DNA of 64,000 nt from Arthrobacter livingstonensis (GCF_003219815.1 NZ_QJVD01000002.1:143574-207573); one strand, 5' to 3'. Positions 19,001 through 27,606 are shown, counted from the first letter of the stretch. The notes: a model not told the origin generated them from the letters alone. Numbers and translations: made by a program.

Positions 19001-19550
19001 TGACGGACTGGATGAGCGTGGACTTTGCTGCCGTGAAGTGCTGGTGGCCGCCGTCGTGCGCCTCGACCACGGCGCTGGCCAGCTGCCAGGCCTCTGCGGC
19101 GCCTAGCACCACGGCGTCCCGTTCAATGCCCAGGCGCAGGCCGTAGTCGGTGACTATGCCGCTGGCGTAGGAATGGTAGGTGGAGACCTTGGGGTCCAGC
19201 GCGTCCCGGGCCGCCGCGGCCGGGGCCAGCTGCACCTCGCCGGAGCGGGCCAGGGTGCCGAGCTTGGCCAGCTGGCCCCGGATGCGGGAGGCCAGCTCGC
19301 CGGCGGCCTTGCGGGTAAAGGTAACGCCCAGGATCTCCTCCGGCCGGACCAGCCCGTTGGCCACCAGCCACACCACGCGGTCCGCCATGGTGGTGGTCTT
19401 GCCCGAGCCGGCGCCGGCAATGACGAGCAGGGGCTCCAGCGGGGAGCAGATGATGGCGGCTTGTTCGTCCGTGGGCGGGAACTGGCCCAGGAGTTCCGCC
19501 AGTTCATGGGGGCTCAGCAAGGTGTCCAAGGTGGTGGTGGGCGCGCTCAT
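16053..19550 (-). CDS. adnB: AdnB, motor-nuclease subunit of the AdnAB recombination complex
   Basis: 1165 residues. A UvrD-type motor has the Q-motif TDEQ (27-30), Walker A GAGSGKT (46-52), motif Ia VTFTRKAAGEL (76-86), Walker B VVLLDEFQDT and late motif TVHASKGLEW. A RecB-family nuclease is fused at the C-terminus: GTAFHAWIEEFF supplies the His and LIDWKTGK (about 1090-1097) the Asp-Lys pair. The two-domain layout and position after adnA match mycobacterial AdnB, the lead motor in double-strand-break end resection. The ATG overlaps the adnA stop by 4 bp. A low-complexity insert is seen near GADGPSDGGPAGG. The gene converges on the lipoprotein gene 50 bp away. Confidence 0.94.
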   Translation of the reverse strand: MSAPTTTLDTLLSPHELAELLGQFPPTDEQAAIICSPLEPLLVIAGAGSGKTTTMADRVVWLVANGLVRPEEILGVTFTRKAAGELASRIRGQLAKLGTLARSGEVQLAPAAAARDALDPKVSTYHSYASGIVTDYGLRLGIERDAVVLGAAEAWQLASAVVEAHDGGHQHFTAAKSTLIQSVMDLAGECAEHLQDPLHVRAELDAWVAGFEDLPYLAETAKPRTLAAEKLLDVLRTRGTVVDLVQRYAGAKRRRNALDYGDLVALAARIAQEVPHAGEMERQRFKVVLLDEFQDTSHAQLQLFAKLFGGGHPVTAVGDPHQSIYGFRGASAGQLFRFPEIFPKHDGRWASTAELTIAWRNSAHILQAANVMSAELTAAQERKANAKLAAGLSAAERAEAGPRVVVSPLREKPNAPDGEVVLARFDTELEEAEAIAAEILDRKGDFTSRRGVQGAMTVSVLCRRRAQFGTFQSVFDAHGIPYEIVGLGGLLSTPEIVDLVATLRVIADPGRSDALMRLLTGARWRIGPADLMAFADWSRYLARRREWAAKNRVAFDDAVLGADGPSDGGPAGGLAAGDAPAPEDERVVTSDVVDSASLVEALDYLGPEFWPEGARPLTDTARLRLLALRDELRVLRTFVGDDLSNLIGVVERTMLLDIELAAKPGSSIHHARRNLDAFADAAATFMQAAERVDLTAFLAWLETAESEEGGLEIAAVEANPDAVQLLTVHASKGLEWDVVFVPGMNTGAFPSAKADRWTTGAKSLPWPLRGDREDLPVWDTNVPDVKTLLDHEKLFADDVKLHAEEEERRLAYVAFTRARDFLMCSSTVWGSAKAPLEPSLFLSELLPLSSGVTQSARQGPWSENPGDGAENPVNAGEETADWPYDPLNGPVIVGRTGVAARAGRREHVESSASAVLAAAVEGAERRATGAAVPGTPEFLAVNPRWGTETAVLLAQEKVESDQLRVELPPHISASRLVALGEDAEKVTRAMRRPVPTKPGMAARKGTAFHAWIEEFFGSTGQLDLDEVPGADAYVDEAYGLADMQETFKNSTWANRTPAELEVPIETRVADVVVRGRIDAIFRDEDGGWDLIDWKTGKVPSKAQLAVRGVQLAVYRLAWSRLKDVPLEQVRAAFYYVGQDKLIRPVDLAGREELEAIVTGAYTRAD

Positions 19551-22500
19551 TCGGTGACCTGCTTTCCTTCACGGCACAGCGGGCAGATGGTGGGCAGCGG
19601 GCAGCCGCTGCGTTCGGTCCAGTCGGCGCCGTGGCGGGCCGGGAACGCGGCCTGCGCCATGAGGTGGGCCGCGCGGAGGACTTCGGGCGTGGCCCAGTCT
19701 TCGGCTCCCGCCACAAGGGCGGGCTGGTCCTGGGTCTTGACCGACTTGGTGGCGTCACCGAGCGGCAGCAGCGCGGCGCCGCCGGGCAGCGGTTGGGGGA
19801 TTCCTGCCGCGGCAGCTTCGTCCCGGAAGGCGCCGGCCAGCACGGCCGCCTGGTAGGCGCCCAGCTGGAGGTGCGTGGCAATTTCTGCCTTGCTGGGCTT
19901 GACCCGGCCGGTTTTCAGGTCCACCACCACCAGGTTGCCGTGGGCATCCGCCTCCAGCCGGTCCACCTGGCCGCGAAGCCGCGCCACGCGGTCCCCGGCC
20001 GGGATTTCCACGTCAAAATCCAGTTCGACGCCGAGCAGGGTCCGGCCCTGCTGGCGTGCGTCAACAACGTACTGGGCCATCTTTCGCAACATCTCCTGGG
20101 CGCGTTCGTAATCCTTTTCCGCCTCCCAGCTCTCGCCCATGCCCAGCGAGGGCCAGCGCCGTTCCAGCTGCTCAAGGTATTCGTGCCCCGCACCGTCCGG
20201 GATGTGCTCGGCGATGGAGTGGATGAGCGTGCCCAGGCTGCGGGCAAAGTCCGTGGTGGCCTCTCCCCCGGCGGCCTTCACAAACCAGTTCAGCGGCGAC
20301 TTCAGCACGGCCTCCACCTTCGACGGCGAGACCGTTACGGGTTCGCCGTCGGCCACAATGGGCGCGTCGGTGCTCAGCGGCAGCAGTCCCCACCATTCGG
20401 TCGGTGCGGCGCCGGGAACCGACTCGGAGGCCAGCACGGCCAGCATCCGTGCCGCCTCGGGATCGGCATGCATCTCCGATTCCTGGCGCAGCTCCGCCAC
20501 GAGCGAGCGCAGCGTCATGGGCCGGGGAACCTGTTCCACGGGGCGGACGGGGTACTGCGATTCGCCGCCGGAATCGGTCACCGGAACATAAGGCGCCGCC
20601 AGGTCCAGAAACTGCGACGGCTGCAGGTCATGGCCGGACGCGCCGGTGAGGATCAGCTGCCGGCCGGCCCGGGAGATGGCCGCGGCAAAGCTGCGGAGTT
20701 CGTCGTAGCGGACGTCGCGCAGACGCGTGGCCGGGTCAATCTGCCGGGCCGCCAGCGAACCGCGCTCCAGCACGTCCACCAGGAACTGGCTGCCCAGCAG
20801 TTCTCCGCGCAGGCGGGTATTGGGCCACACGCCTTCCTGCAGCCCGGCCACAATCACCACTGGCCACTCCCGTCCTGCCGCGCTGGCCGGCGTCAGGATC
20901 TCCACGGCGTCGGCACGCTGCGCCCGTGCCGCCAGCGTGTCCATGGGCAGCTCCTGGCTGAGCAGGTACTCCAGGAACTGCCGCGGGGTGGAGCCGGGCA
21001 GCTGGTCCACGTACCTCTCGGCGGTCTGGAACAGGGCCATGACGGCGTCCAGGTCGCGATCCGCCCGGATGCCCGTGGGCCCGCCGCGCAGTGCCTGGGT
21101 TTCCCAGGTGCCCGAGCAGTCCGAGGCCTCCCACAGCGCCCACAACACGGTCTCGGCATTGGCGCCTTGTTCCGCCACTGCTGCCTTTCCAGCTGCCAGC
21201 ATGGCCGCGATCCGGCCAGCGTTCTGCGCCTCCCAGCCCAGCGGTGCCAGCATTTCGGGGTTCGCGAGCGCCTCGACCAGCAGCTCGTCGCTGGCGCGCC
21301 CGCCGCCTGCGCCAAGCTCCTGCTGGCGCAGCGCCTGACGGAGCCGGCGCAGGTGCAGCGCCGTGGACCGGCCCAGGCGCGACGTCAGCAGGGACACCGC
21401 CAGCTCCGCATCGAGCACGTCAGGGTCAAGCGCCACACGGAACGCCTCCAGCAGCGGCCGCACGGCCGGCTCGTCGCGGACGGGATTTTCCGCCACGGGC
21501 ACCTTGACGGGAATGCCCAGCCCGCTCAGGTACCGCTGCAGACCGGCCAGCGCAGAGCCCGTCCGCACAATCACGGCGATCTCGCCCAGACCGTACCCGG
21601 CCAGGTGCTGCAGGTGCAGGATTCGCTCGGCCACCAGCCGGAGCTCGTGGACCTCGGACGCCACCACGTGCACGCTGACCCCGCCCCCAGCCCTGGAGTC
21701 CGACGCCGGTCCGCCGGCCGGTCTGCCGGCCGGTGCCTTGGGCTCCACGTTGCCGGGGGCTTCGGGCGCGCGAGTGCCCGTGGCCTCTTGTACTTCCCTG
21801 CCCGGCGCCCCGGGGGCTCCGGGCACCCCGGGTGTTCCGGCAGCTCCGGGGACACCCGCGGCTTCGGGCCAGGCCAGCACGCGTGCCCGCTGGCCGCCGC
21901 GGGCCTGGGAGATCCGTTCCGCCACGGCGGACCACGCCCCGGCGAGTTCCGGCGTCATCCGGTGCGAGGTGGACAGCGTGAATTCCGTCACCGGCGCGTT
22001 GTCGCTGCCCAGCGAGTCCCGCAGGGTTCCCACCAAATCCGGCCGGGCACCGCGGAAACCCTGCACCACGGTGTCCGGGGAGGCCGTGACCACAATGTCC
22101 TTGCCGCGCCCCACCAGTGCCAGGAGGTCGTGGACGGAACGGTTTGCTTCCTGGATGTCGTCGACGAGGATCACCTGCAGCCGGGCCCGTTCCCGGGCCA
22201 GGAACTCCGCGTCCTTGCGTAGCAGCGTGGCCGCCGCCGTGATGATCCCTGCCGGGTCAAAGGAACCGGACTTGCCCCAGTCCACCACGTCCCGGTATTC
22301 GGCGTAGAGGGACGCGGCGGCAATCCAGTCCGGCCTGCCGTTCTCGCGGCCCAGCCCTTCCAGCTCCTCCGGGGCAACGTCGTATTCAATGACCCGGTCG
22401 AAGAGCTGGCGGATTTCCTGCCGGAAGCCACGCGTGTCCAGGGCATCAGCCAGTTCGGCCGGCCACTGCGGCGCCGTGCCCAGCCCCATCCGGTGCCCCG

Positions 22501-22948
22501 CCAGCAGTTCCTTAATGATCAGGTCCTGCTCGGGTCCGCTCATCAGGCGCGGAGGGCCGTCAATGTGCGGCATGCGCCCCTCGACCTTGGCCCGGCGCAG
22601 CAGGTCAAACGCGTAGGAGGACCAGGTCCGGGCCGGGGACGTGCTCAGGCTTCGGGTGAGCCGGGCGCTAAAGGCATTGCGAAGCCGCGCCGCAGCCAGC
22701 CGCGACGGGGCCAGAAGGAGGGCACCTGCCGGATCAACGGCGTCGTGCTCCATCCGTTTGACAGCCGCCTCCACCAAGACGGTCGACTTGCCCGTGCCCG
22801 GTGCCCCCCAAACCAATACTGGGCCCGAACCTGGGGCGAGGCCAACCACCGGCTGCTGGTCCGGGCTTAGGACGGGTGCCGGCTGCAGCGACGCCGTGGG
22901 CGCCACCAGGGTCAGGCGGGGCAGGTGGAACTGGGCGGGTGAACTCAT
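19547..22948 (-). CDS. adnA: AdnA, helicase-nuclease partner of AdnB
   Basis: 1133 residues. The N-terminal UvrD-like motor has Walker A GAPGTGKST (48-56) and Walker B-like VILVDDIQEANRS. The C-terminal PD-(D/E)XK nuclease has VVVDLKTGR and LQLGAYQAAV. Three cysteines near the end (1116, 1122, 1125; CPLPTICPLC) look like part of an iron-sulfur site, but the nuclease start, where related proteins usually have a Cys-Pro-Leu motif, reads KSPLNWF. A collagen-like insert (GVPGAAGTPGVPGAPGAPG) interrupts the motor near residue 370. AdnA and AdnB form the actinobacterial end-resection complex. Its ATG overlaps the alkyltransferase-like gene by 4 bp, so three genes form one unit. Confidence 0.93.
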   Translation of the reverse strand: MSSPAQFHLPRLTLVAPTASLQPAPVLSPDQQPVVGLAPGSGPVLVWGAPGTGKSTVLVEAAVKRMEHDAVDPAGALLLAPSRLAAARLRNAFSARLTRSLSTSPARTWSSYAFDLLRRAKVEGRMPHIDGPPRLMSGPEQDLIIKELLAGHRMGLGTAPQWPAELADALDTRGFRQEIRQLFDRVIEYDVAPEELEGLGRENGRPDWIAAASLYAEYRDVVDWGKSGSFDPAGIITAAATLLRKDAEFLARERARLQVILVDDIQEANRSVHDLLALVGRGKDIVVTASPDTVVQGFRGARPDLVGTLRDSLGSDNAPVTEFTLSTSHRMTPELAGAWSAVAERISQARGGQRARVLAWPEAAGVPGAAGTPGVPGAPGAPGREVQEATGTRAPEAPGNVEPKAPAGRPAGGPASDSRAGGGVSVHVVASEVHELRLVAERILHLQHLAGYGLGEIAVIVRTGSALAGLQRYLSGLGIPVKVPVAENPVRDEPAVRPLLEAFRVALDPDVLDAELAVSLLTSRLGRSTALHLRRLRQALRQQELGAGGGRASDELLVEALANPEMLAPLGWEAQNAGRIAAMLAAGKAAVAEQGANAETVLWALWEASDCSGTWETQALRGGPTGIRADRDLDAVMALFQTAERYVDQLPGSTPRQFLEYLLSQELPMDTLAARAQRADAVEILTPASAAGREWPVVIVAGLQEGVWPNTRLRGELLGSQFLVDVLERGSLAARQIDPATRLRDVRYDELRSFAAAISRAGRQLILTGASGHDLQPSQFLDLAAPYVPVTDSGGESQYPVRPVEQVPRPMTLRSLVAELRQESEMHADPEAARMLAVLASESVPGAAPTEWWGLLPLSTDAPIVADGEPVTVSPSKVEAVLKSPLNWFVKAAGGEATTDFARSLGTLIHSIAEHIPDGAGHEYLEQLERRWPSLGMGESWEAEKDYERAQEMLRKMAQYVVDARQQGRTLLGVELDFDVEIPAGDRVARLRGQVDRLEADAHGNLVVVDLKTGRVKPSKAEIATHLQLGAYQAAVLAGAFRDEAAAAGIPQPLPGGAALLPLGDATKSVKTQDQPALVAGAEDWATPEVLRAAHLMAQAAFPARHGADWTERSGCPLPTICPLCREGKQVTE

Positions 22949-23385
22949 GCCCCCAGTCCACCATGGGGCTCCGACATTTCATGGGCAGGCACGTCGGCCG
23001 CAGTGTCCGACGGCGGCTCCTCCGCGGTGTGCAGCCGCGCGGCAATCGCGTCGACGAGGTCAAAATCGGCCTCGGTCGGGTTCCAGCGGGCCGCGGCCAT
23101 GTCGACCCGCCACGAGGGGTGCTCCCCGCCCGTCTCGCCGCGGAGCCCGGTTTCCTCCTCGCGGTAATGCACCAGGGCGCCGGCGTCATGGCACAGCGGG
23201 GGCTGGCCGCCGGCGCGGATCACCCGCCACCACGTTACGGCCGAGCCGTGGTGGGACATGACGGCACCCACCTGCCGGGGGCCGCCGCTCTCCAGCAGGG
23301 CGGCAATGTCGCCATAGGAGAGGACCCGTCCCGCCGGAATGAGCTCCACCACGTCCAGGACCGCTTCCACATACTCAGCACGCAT
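22945..23385 (-). CDS. Alkyltransferase-like protein (ATL), Cys replaced by Trp
   Basis: 146 residues from ATG 23385. It matches the DNA-binding domain of O6-alkylguanine-DNA methyltransferase: IPAGRVLSYGDIAALL (16-31), GPRQVGAVMS, then TWWRVIRAGG where methyltransferases have P-C-H-R-V. Trp52 sits at the acceptor-Cys position, so it cannot transfer alkyl groups. ATL proteins bind O6-alkylguanine and hand the lesion to nucleotide excision repair. An extra C-terminal segment (80-146) includes HPSWRVDMAAARWNP. It is the first gene of the unit with adnA and adnB, as Rv3204 stands near the adn genes in Mycobacterium tuberculosis. The open frame continues far upstream of this start, but without similarity. 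Confidence 0.9.
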   Translation of the reverse strand: MRAEYVEAVLDVVELIPAGRVLSYGDIAALLESGGPRQVGAVMSHHGSAVTWWRVIRAGGQPPLCHDAGALVHYREEETGLRGETGGEHPSWRVDMAAARWNPTEADFDLVDAIAARLHTAEEPPSDTAADVPAHEMSEPHGGLGA

Positions 23386-23469
23386 GGTCCAAGCGTAGTT
23401 CTCCACAGCCTGCCCCGCAGCCCGGCCGGCCGGCACCGAAGTGTCGGTGGCAGAAGGTAGCGTTGGGGC

Positions 23470-24156
23470 ATGACTAGCTGGAACATGCACCCCAGGGCCG
23501 CGTTTGACTTGGAAACCACCGGCAAGGACCCGCGGGAGGCGCGGATCGTGACGGCGTCCATCGTCATGGTTGACGAGACCGGCGCCGTGGCGGACACCCA
23601 TGAGTGGCTGGCGGACCCCGGCGTCGAGATCCCCGAGGAAGCAGCGGCCATCCACGGCATCAGCACGGCCCACGCCCGCGCAAACGGCCGGCCGGTTGAT
23701 GAAGTCACAGCGGAGATCGGCGCAGTCCTTGCCACGCTCTTCCGGAACAACATCCCCGTCATCGCCTTCAACGCCAGCTACGACTTCACCGTCCTGGCCA
23801 ACGAGGCCCGCCGTTACAGCTTGGACGCGATCACGCCCGCCCCGGTCATCGATCCCTTCATCTGCAACAAGCATGTGGACAGGTTCCGCAAGGGCAGCCG
23901 CACACTGGTGGCCCTCTGCGAGGAGTACGGCATCTCGCTCGACGACGCCCACACCTCCGCGGCCGATGCCGAGGCGACGCTGCGGCTGGCCGACGCCCTG
24001 GCCGCCAAATACAGCGCCCTGCGGCTGGACCTGGCCGAACTCCACGCAGCCCAGGTGGGGTGGGCCCGCGAGCAGGCTGCGGACTTTCAGCAATACCTGC
24101 GCCGCGTGAAGGACCCCGTCGCCGTCATTGAGGGTGACTGGCCCGTGCTGCCATAG
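23470..24156 (+). CDS. DnaQ-like 3'-5' exonuclease (DEDDh)
   Basis: 228 residues. All five DEDDh positions are seen: Asp13 and Glu15 (FDLETTG), Asp105 (NASYD), His161 and Asp166 (HTSAADAEA). The length fits stand-alone exonucleases of the DNA polymerase III epsilon fold that lack a clamp- or alpha-binding tail. It is divergent from the ATL-adnAB unit with an 84-bp gap, which extends the repair neighbourhood. Substrate (DNA or RNA) cannot be told from sequence. Confidence 0.9.
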   Translation: MTSWNMHPRAAFDLETTGKDPREARIVTASIVMVDETGAVADTHEWLADPGVEIPEEAAAIHGISTAHARANGRPVDEVTAEIGAVLATLFRNNIPVIAFNASYDFTVLANEARRYSLDAITPAPVIDPFICNKHVDRFRKGSRTLVALCEEYGISLDDAHTSAADAEATLRLADALAAKYSALRLDLAELHAAQVGWAREQAADFQQYLRRVKDPVAVIEGDWPVLP

Positions 24157-24178
24157 GGAGGCACGGCCACCCCCGCAC

Positions 24179-24208
24179 GGGAAGTCCAGCATGGGGAAGT
24201 CCAGCATG
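24179..24208. repeat. 15-bp perfect tandem duplication
   Basis: GGGAAGTCCAGCATG occurs twice head-to-tail (24179-24193 and 24194-24208) shortly after the exonuclease stop. It looks like a recent small duplication. Confidence 0.85.
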
Positions 24209-24271
24209 CGCCACCCCGGCATGGGCCAAATCACACAGGGAATTACCGGCCTTGCCGGGCGTCCGGCTGCG

Positions 24272-24294
24272 CCGGTCCTGCGGGGTGGGACCGG
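24272..24294 (+). terminator. Possible terminator of the exonuclease gene
   Basis: CCGGTCC (24272-24278) pairs with GGACCGG (24288-24294) around a 9-base loop, 115 bp after the exonuclease stop. There is no T-tract. Confidence 0.4.
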
Positions 24295-24533
24295 TTCCAA
24301 AGGGGCTGCGCCCGGCTGCCAGCCGTCATGATCCATCATTTCTTCCATGAATTGCACATTTGTGAAGCATTTGTTCGTACCCGCCACATCTCCGGCGCGG
24401 ATGACATAATTTAGTTCCGCGGGTTGAACTCTGCTAGGCCACGCTTGTGAGTCCACCCAGGGTTCCCCGCGCCCGTGAAACCCAGCCGTCATCCTCTTCG
24501 CTGCTGGGCACCTGACATGAAAGTGAACGCCTG

Positions 24534-25472
24534 ATGAAGAAAACAGCCCTGAAGTGGCTTACCACAGTGCCCGTAGCGGTTGCGCTGGCGTTCTCGCTGG
24601 CCGCCTGCGGCGGCGGCACCGGCGCCACCAGCTCCGGAAAGTCCACCGACGCACTGGCCGGCAGCGACCAGCAGTCACTGGACAAGTACACCACCAAGGA
24701 CGTCACCGCCCTTGACAAGATCGACAAGTCGGCACTGGGCCTGATCACCCCCGGCACCATCACGGTTGGCACGCTTTCCGACGCCCCGCCGAACATCTTC
24801 ATTGACAAGACCGGCAAGTTCACCGGGTATGACAACGAGCTGCTGCGCGCCATGGGTGCAAAGCTGGGCCTGAAGGTTGTGTTCAAGTCCACCGACTTCG
24901 CCGCCCTGCTGTCCCAGGTTGCCAACAAGCAGTTCGACGTCGGCTCCTCCTCGATCTCCACGACGGACGCCCGCCGCAAGACGGTCGGCTTCACCAACGG
25001 TTATGACTTTGGCTACATGGCTGTCGTGGCCAAGACCGATTCGGCCATCAAGGGCTTCAAGGACCTGAAGGCCGGCACACGCATCGCCGTCGTCCAGGGC
25101 ACCGTGCAGGATGACTACGTCACCAACACCCTGAAGATGGAACCGGTCCGCTTCGCGGACTACAACACCGCCTACGCCAATCTGAAGAACGGCCAGGTTG
25201 ACGCCTGGGTTGCCCCGTCCCAGCAGGCCACCGGCCAGGTCAAGCCGGGGGACGGCACCGCCATCGTCGAGTCCGTGGTCAACACGCAGAACTTCACGGC
25301 CTATGCCGTGAACTCCAGCAACAAGCCGCTGACCGATGCGTTGAACTCCGCCCTTGACGCCGTGATCGCCGACGGCACCTGGTCCAAGCTGACCAAGCAG
25401 TGGTACCCGGACCGCAAGACCCCCGCGACCTGGTCGCCGGGATCCAAGGCCGTCAAGGTTCCGAAGGGCTAA
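24534..25472 (+). CDS. ABC transporter substrate-binding lipoprotein, polar amino-acid type
   Basis: 312 residues. A signal sequence with lipobox SLAAC makes Cys25 the lipid anchor. The mature part is a type-2 periplasmic-binding fold of the SBP_bac_3 family: GTITVGTLSDAPPNIF, then FTGYDNELLRAMGAKLGLK and FDVGSSSISTTDARRKTVGF. It is the first gene of an operon with its permease (3-bp gap) and ATPase. The family binds polar amino acids and similar small solutes outside the membrane; the exact ligand cannot be assigned. Confidence 0.92.
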   Translation: MKKTALKWLTTVPVAVALAFSLAACGGGTGATSSGKSTDALAGSDQQSLDKYTTKDVTALDKIDKSALGLITPGTITVGTLSDAPPNIFIDKTGKFTGYDNELLRAMGAKLGLKVVFKSTDFAALLSQVANKQFDVGSSSISTTDARRKTVGFTNGYDFGYMAVVAKTDSAIKGFKDLKAGTRIAVVQGTVQDDYVTNTLKMEPVRFADYNTAYANLKNGQVDAWVAPSQQATGQVKPGDGTAIVESVVNTQNFTAYAVNSSNKPLTDALNSALDAVIADGTWSKLTKQWYPDRKTPATWSPGSKAVKVPKG

Positions 25473-25475
25473 CCT

Positions 25476-26240
25476 ATGGACGTACTCCAGCAGCTCCTTA
25501 AAACGTTTTTCGACTGGCAGGCCATGGGGGAAGTCATCCCCCAGATGCTCACAGTCGGTTTGCCGAACACCCTGATCCTGGCCGTTTCCTCAGGCATCCT
25601 TGGCTGCATCCTCGGACTGGTCCTTGCCGTCATGGGGATCTCACGGAACGCTGTCCCCCGGTGGATTGCCCGCATTTACACGGACGTCTTCCGTGGCCTG
25701 CCGGCCATCCTGACCATCCTGTTGATTGGCCTCGGTTTTGGCCCGGTCATCAGACTCCTGACCGGCAGCACCAACCCGTTCCCCCTGGGGATCGCGGCGC
25801 TGACCTTGATGGCCGGGGCCTACATTGGCGAGATCTTCCGCTCCGGCATTCAAAGCGTTGACAAGGGGCAGCTGGAGGCTTCCCGGGCACTGGGATTCAG
25901 CTACACGTCCTCCATGGTCCTGGTAGTCATCCCGCAGGGCATCCGGCGCGTGCTGCCGGCCCTGGTGAACCAGTTGATTGCACTGATCAAGGATTCGTCC
26001 CTGATCTACCTGCTGGGACTGCTCTCCAGCCAGCGCGAGATCTTCCGCATTGGCAACGATGCGGCGGCCAACACCGGCAACCTGTCGCCTCTGGTCGCTG
26101 CCGGAGTTTTGTACCTGATCCTGACCATCCCGCTAACCCACGTGGTGAACTTCATGGACAAGCGCATGCGTGAAGGAAAGCGGGCCAGGATTGAACCCGA
26201 TGACGTAGCCGGTGTCGTTGGAAAGGGCGCCCAGACATGA
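25476..26240 (+). CDS. ABC transporter permease, polar amino-acid (HisM/GlnP) family
   Basis: 254 residues with about five membrane helices. The conserved cytoplasmic EAA loop reads [20 protein letters not shown], the contact site for the ATPase. The segment [20 protein letters not shown] at the N-terminus is typical of the family. The start lies 3 bp after the binding-protein stop and the end overlaps the ATPase start by 4 bp. With no second permease gene, it probably works as a homodimer. Confidence 0.92.
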   Translation: MDVLQQLLKTFFDWQAMGEVIPQMLTVGLPNTLILAVSSGILGCILGLVLAVMGISRNAVPRWIARIYTDVFRGLPAILTILLIGLGFGPVIRLLTGSTNPFPLGIAALTLMAGAYIGEIFRSGIQSVDKGQLEASRALGFSYTSSMVLVVIPQGIRRVLPALVNQLIALIKDSSLIYLLGLLSSQREIFRIGNDAAANTGNLSPLVAAGVLYLILTIPLTHVVNFMDKRMREGKRARIEPDDVAGVVGKGAQT

Positions 26241-26974
26241 GTGAATTCAAGTCAGGTTCCCTGACCGCCAAGAACATCCACCTGGCCTTCGGCTCCAACA
26301 AGGTGCTGCGTGGCATCGACCTGCACGTCCCGCAGGGCACCACGGCCTCCGTGATTGGCCCCTCGGGCTCGGGCAAGTCAACGCTGCTGCGCGTCATGAA
26401 CCGGCTGATCGAACCCGACCAGGGCGACATCCTGCTGGACGGCCGCTCGGTCCTGGCGGACAACCCGGACGAGCTCCGGCGTCGCATTGGCATGGTGTTT
26501 CAGCAGTTCAACCTGTTCCCTCACAAGTCCGTGGTGGACAATGTGTCGCTGTCGCTGAACAAGCTGCGCAAGATGCCCAAGGACCAGGCCCGTGCCAAGG
26601 CCCTGGAGCAGCTGGACATGGTGGGCCTGAAGCAGAAGGCCGACGCCCGCCCGGGCAACCTTTCCGGCGGACAGCAGCAGCGCGTGGCGATCGCCCGGGC
26701 GCTGGCCATGGAGCCGGAGGTCATGTTCTTTGACGAGGCCACCTCGGCCCTGGACCCGGAGCTCGTCAAGGGCGTCCTGTCGCTCATGACGGACCTGTCC
26801 AAGGGCGGCATGACCATGGTGGTGGTGACCCACGAGATGGGCTTCTCACGCAACGTCTCGGACACCGTCACGTTCATGGACGGTGGCGTGGTGGTGGAAA
26901 CCGGATCACCGGATGAACTCTTCAGCGCCCCGAAGACGGACCGGCTGAAGGGCTTCCTCTCCGACGTCCTCTAG
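26237..26974 (+). CDS. ABC transporter ATPase, polar amino-acid (GlnQ) family
   Basis: 245 residues, the normal length. Walker [10 protein letters not shown] at 41-49, Q-loop [16 protein letters not shown], signature [15 protein letters not shown], Walker [14 protein letters not shown] and switch His in [10 protein letters not shown] are all present. It closes the three-gene importer operon and is followed by the inverted repeat at 26983-27051. Confidence 0.94.
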   Translation: MSEFKSGSLTAKNIHLAFGSNKVLRGIDLHVPQGTTASVIGPSGSGKSTLLRVMNRLIEPDQGDILLDGRSVLADNPDELRRRIGMVFQQFNLFPHKSVVDNVSLSLNKLRKMPKDQARAKALEQLDMVGLKQKADARPGNLSGGQQQRVAIARALAMEPEVMFFDEATSALDPELVKGVLSLMTDLSKGGMTMVVVTHEMGFSRNVSDTVTFMDGGVVVETGSPDELFSAPKTDRLKGFLSDVL

Positions 26975-26982
26975 CCCTCTCA

Positions 26983-27051
26983 ACTGTGTTGCACTTGTTG
27001 GACCGGAAAGCGCTTGCTGAGCGCGATTTCGTCCAACAAGTGCAACACAGT
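26983..27051. repeat. Long inverted repeat (21-bp perfect arms), element 1
   Basis: ACTGTGTTGCACTTGTTGGAC (26983-27003, given here in two parts: ACTGTGTTGCA then CTTGTTGGAC) pairs perfectly with its reverse complement at 27031-27051 around a 27-base loop. It fills the gap between the convergent ABC operon and MOSC gene, so it may be a bidirectional terminator. A close relative of the same arm occurs at 28948-29012, marking it as a repeated element. Confidence 0.85.
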
Positions 27052-27057
27052 CGTAGC

Positions 27058-27606
27058 TTAAACCTTGTCCAGCGGCTCGTGAGGCTCTTCTGGGAGCACG
27101 ACGTCGATGCGGTCACCGGGGCGGATGGTGCCGCCCCGGTGGACCACGCCCATGACGCCTGCCCGCCGAACCAGGGTGCCGGCGTCGTCATAGCCCACCA
27201 TCTCCTTGAGCAAGCCGCGCTGGAAATCCTCAATCTGGCTGCAGGGATTGCGCAATCCCGTCACCTCCACCACGGCGTCCCGGCCAAGGTGCAGGCGGGT
27301 GCCGCGCGGCAGCGCCAGCAGGTCAAGCCCTACTGTGGTCACGTTCTCTCCCAATGACCCCGGAGCCACGGTGAACCCCTTGGCCGCCAGGGCGTCAAAG
27401 AGCTCCTGGTGCATCAGGTGGACCTGGCGCAGGTTTGCCTGGGTGGGATCGGCACGCACCCGGGAACGGTGCTGCACGGTGGCCCCCAGATGGGCGTCTC
27501 CGGAAACGCCGAGGCCTTGGAGCAGTTCAATGGAATCTGCCGTACCCTTGCTGAAGCGGTGGTCCGATTCCCGGTGCACCGCCACTACGGCCGCCTTGTT
27601 GGTCAT
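27058..27606 (-). CDS. MOSC-domain protein
   Basis: 182 residues. The MOSC (molybdenum cofactor sulfurase C-terminal) fold is recognised from GVSGDAHLGATVQHRSR, SLGENVTTVGLDLLALPRGT and the conserved cysteine segment LRNPCSQIEDF with Cys122. Related YiiM-type proteins move sulfur or handle molybdenum-cofactor-dependent N-oxygenated substrates. It stands alone on the minus strand, convergent with the ABC operon. Its actual substrate is unknown. Confidence 0.88.
   Translation of the reverse strand: MTNKAAVVAVHRESDHRFSKGTADSIELLQGLGVSGDAHLGATVQHRSRVRADPTQANLRQVHLMHQELFDALAAKGFTVAPGSLGENVTTVGLDLLALPRGTRLHLGRDAVVEVTGLRNPCSQIEDFQRGLLKEMVGYDDAGTLVRRAGVMGVVHRGGTIRPGDRIDVVLPEEPHEPLDKV

Larger units (their letters stand above)
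24157..24533. other. 377-bp intergenic region before the ABC transporter operon
   Basis: No gene is recognised. The region holds a perfect 15-bp tandem duplication (24179-24208), a 7-bp GC-rich hairpin (24272-24294) and, nearer the transporter, a lower-GC stretch with CATAAT around 24401-24406 that could be a -10 element. The operon promoter probably lies here; I see no recognisable riboswitch. Confidence 0.45.

Noticed and set aside
16008-19106. Very long open frame on the plus strand opposite adnB
   Set aside because: It is an antisense shadow: high-GC codon bias keeps the frame open. Its translation is rich in His/Gln/Gly/Arg without any domain, while the minus strand encodes AdnB.
19631-22222. 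Long plus-strand open frame opposite adnA
   Set aside because: Same reason: low-complexity translation and no start signal; AdnA motifs on the minus strand are unambiguous.
23386-24492. Upstream extension of the ATL frame on the minus strand
   Set aside because: It overlaps the exonuclease gene in antisense; the methyltransferase-like fold begins at ATG 23385.
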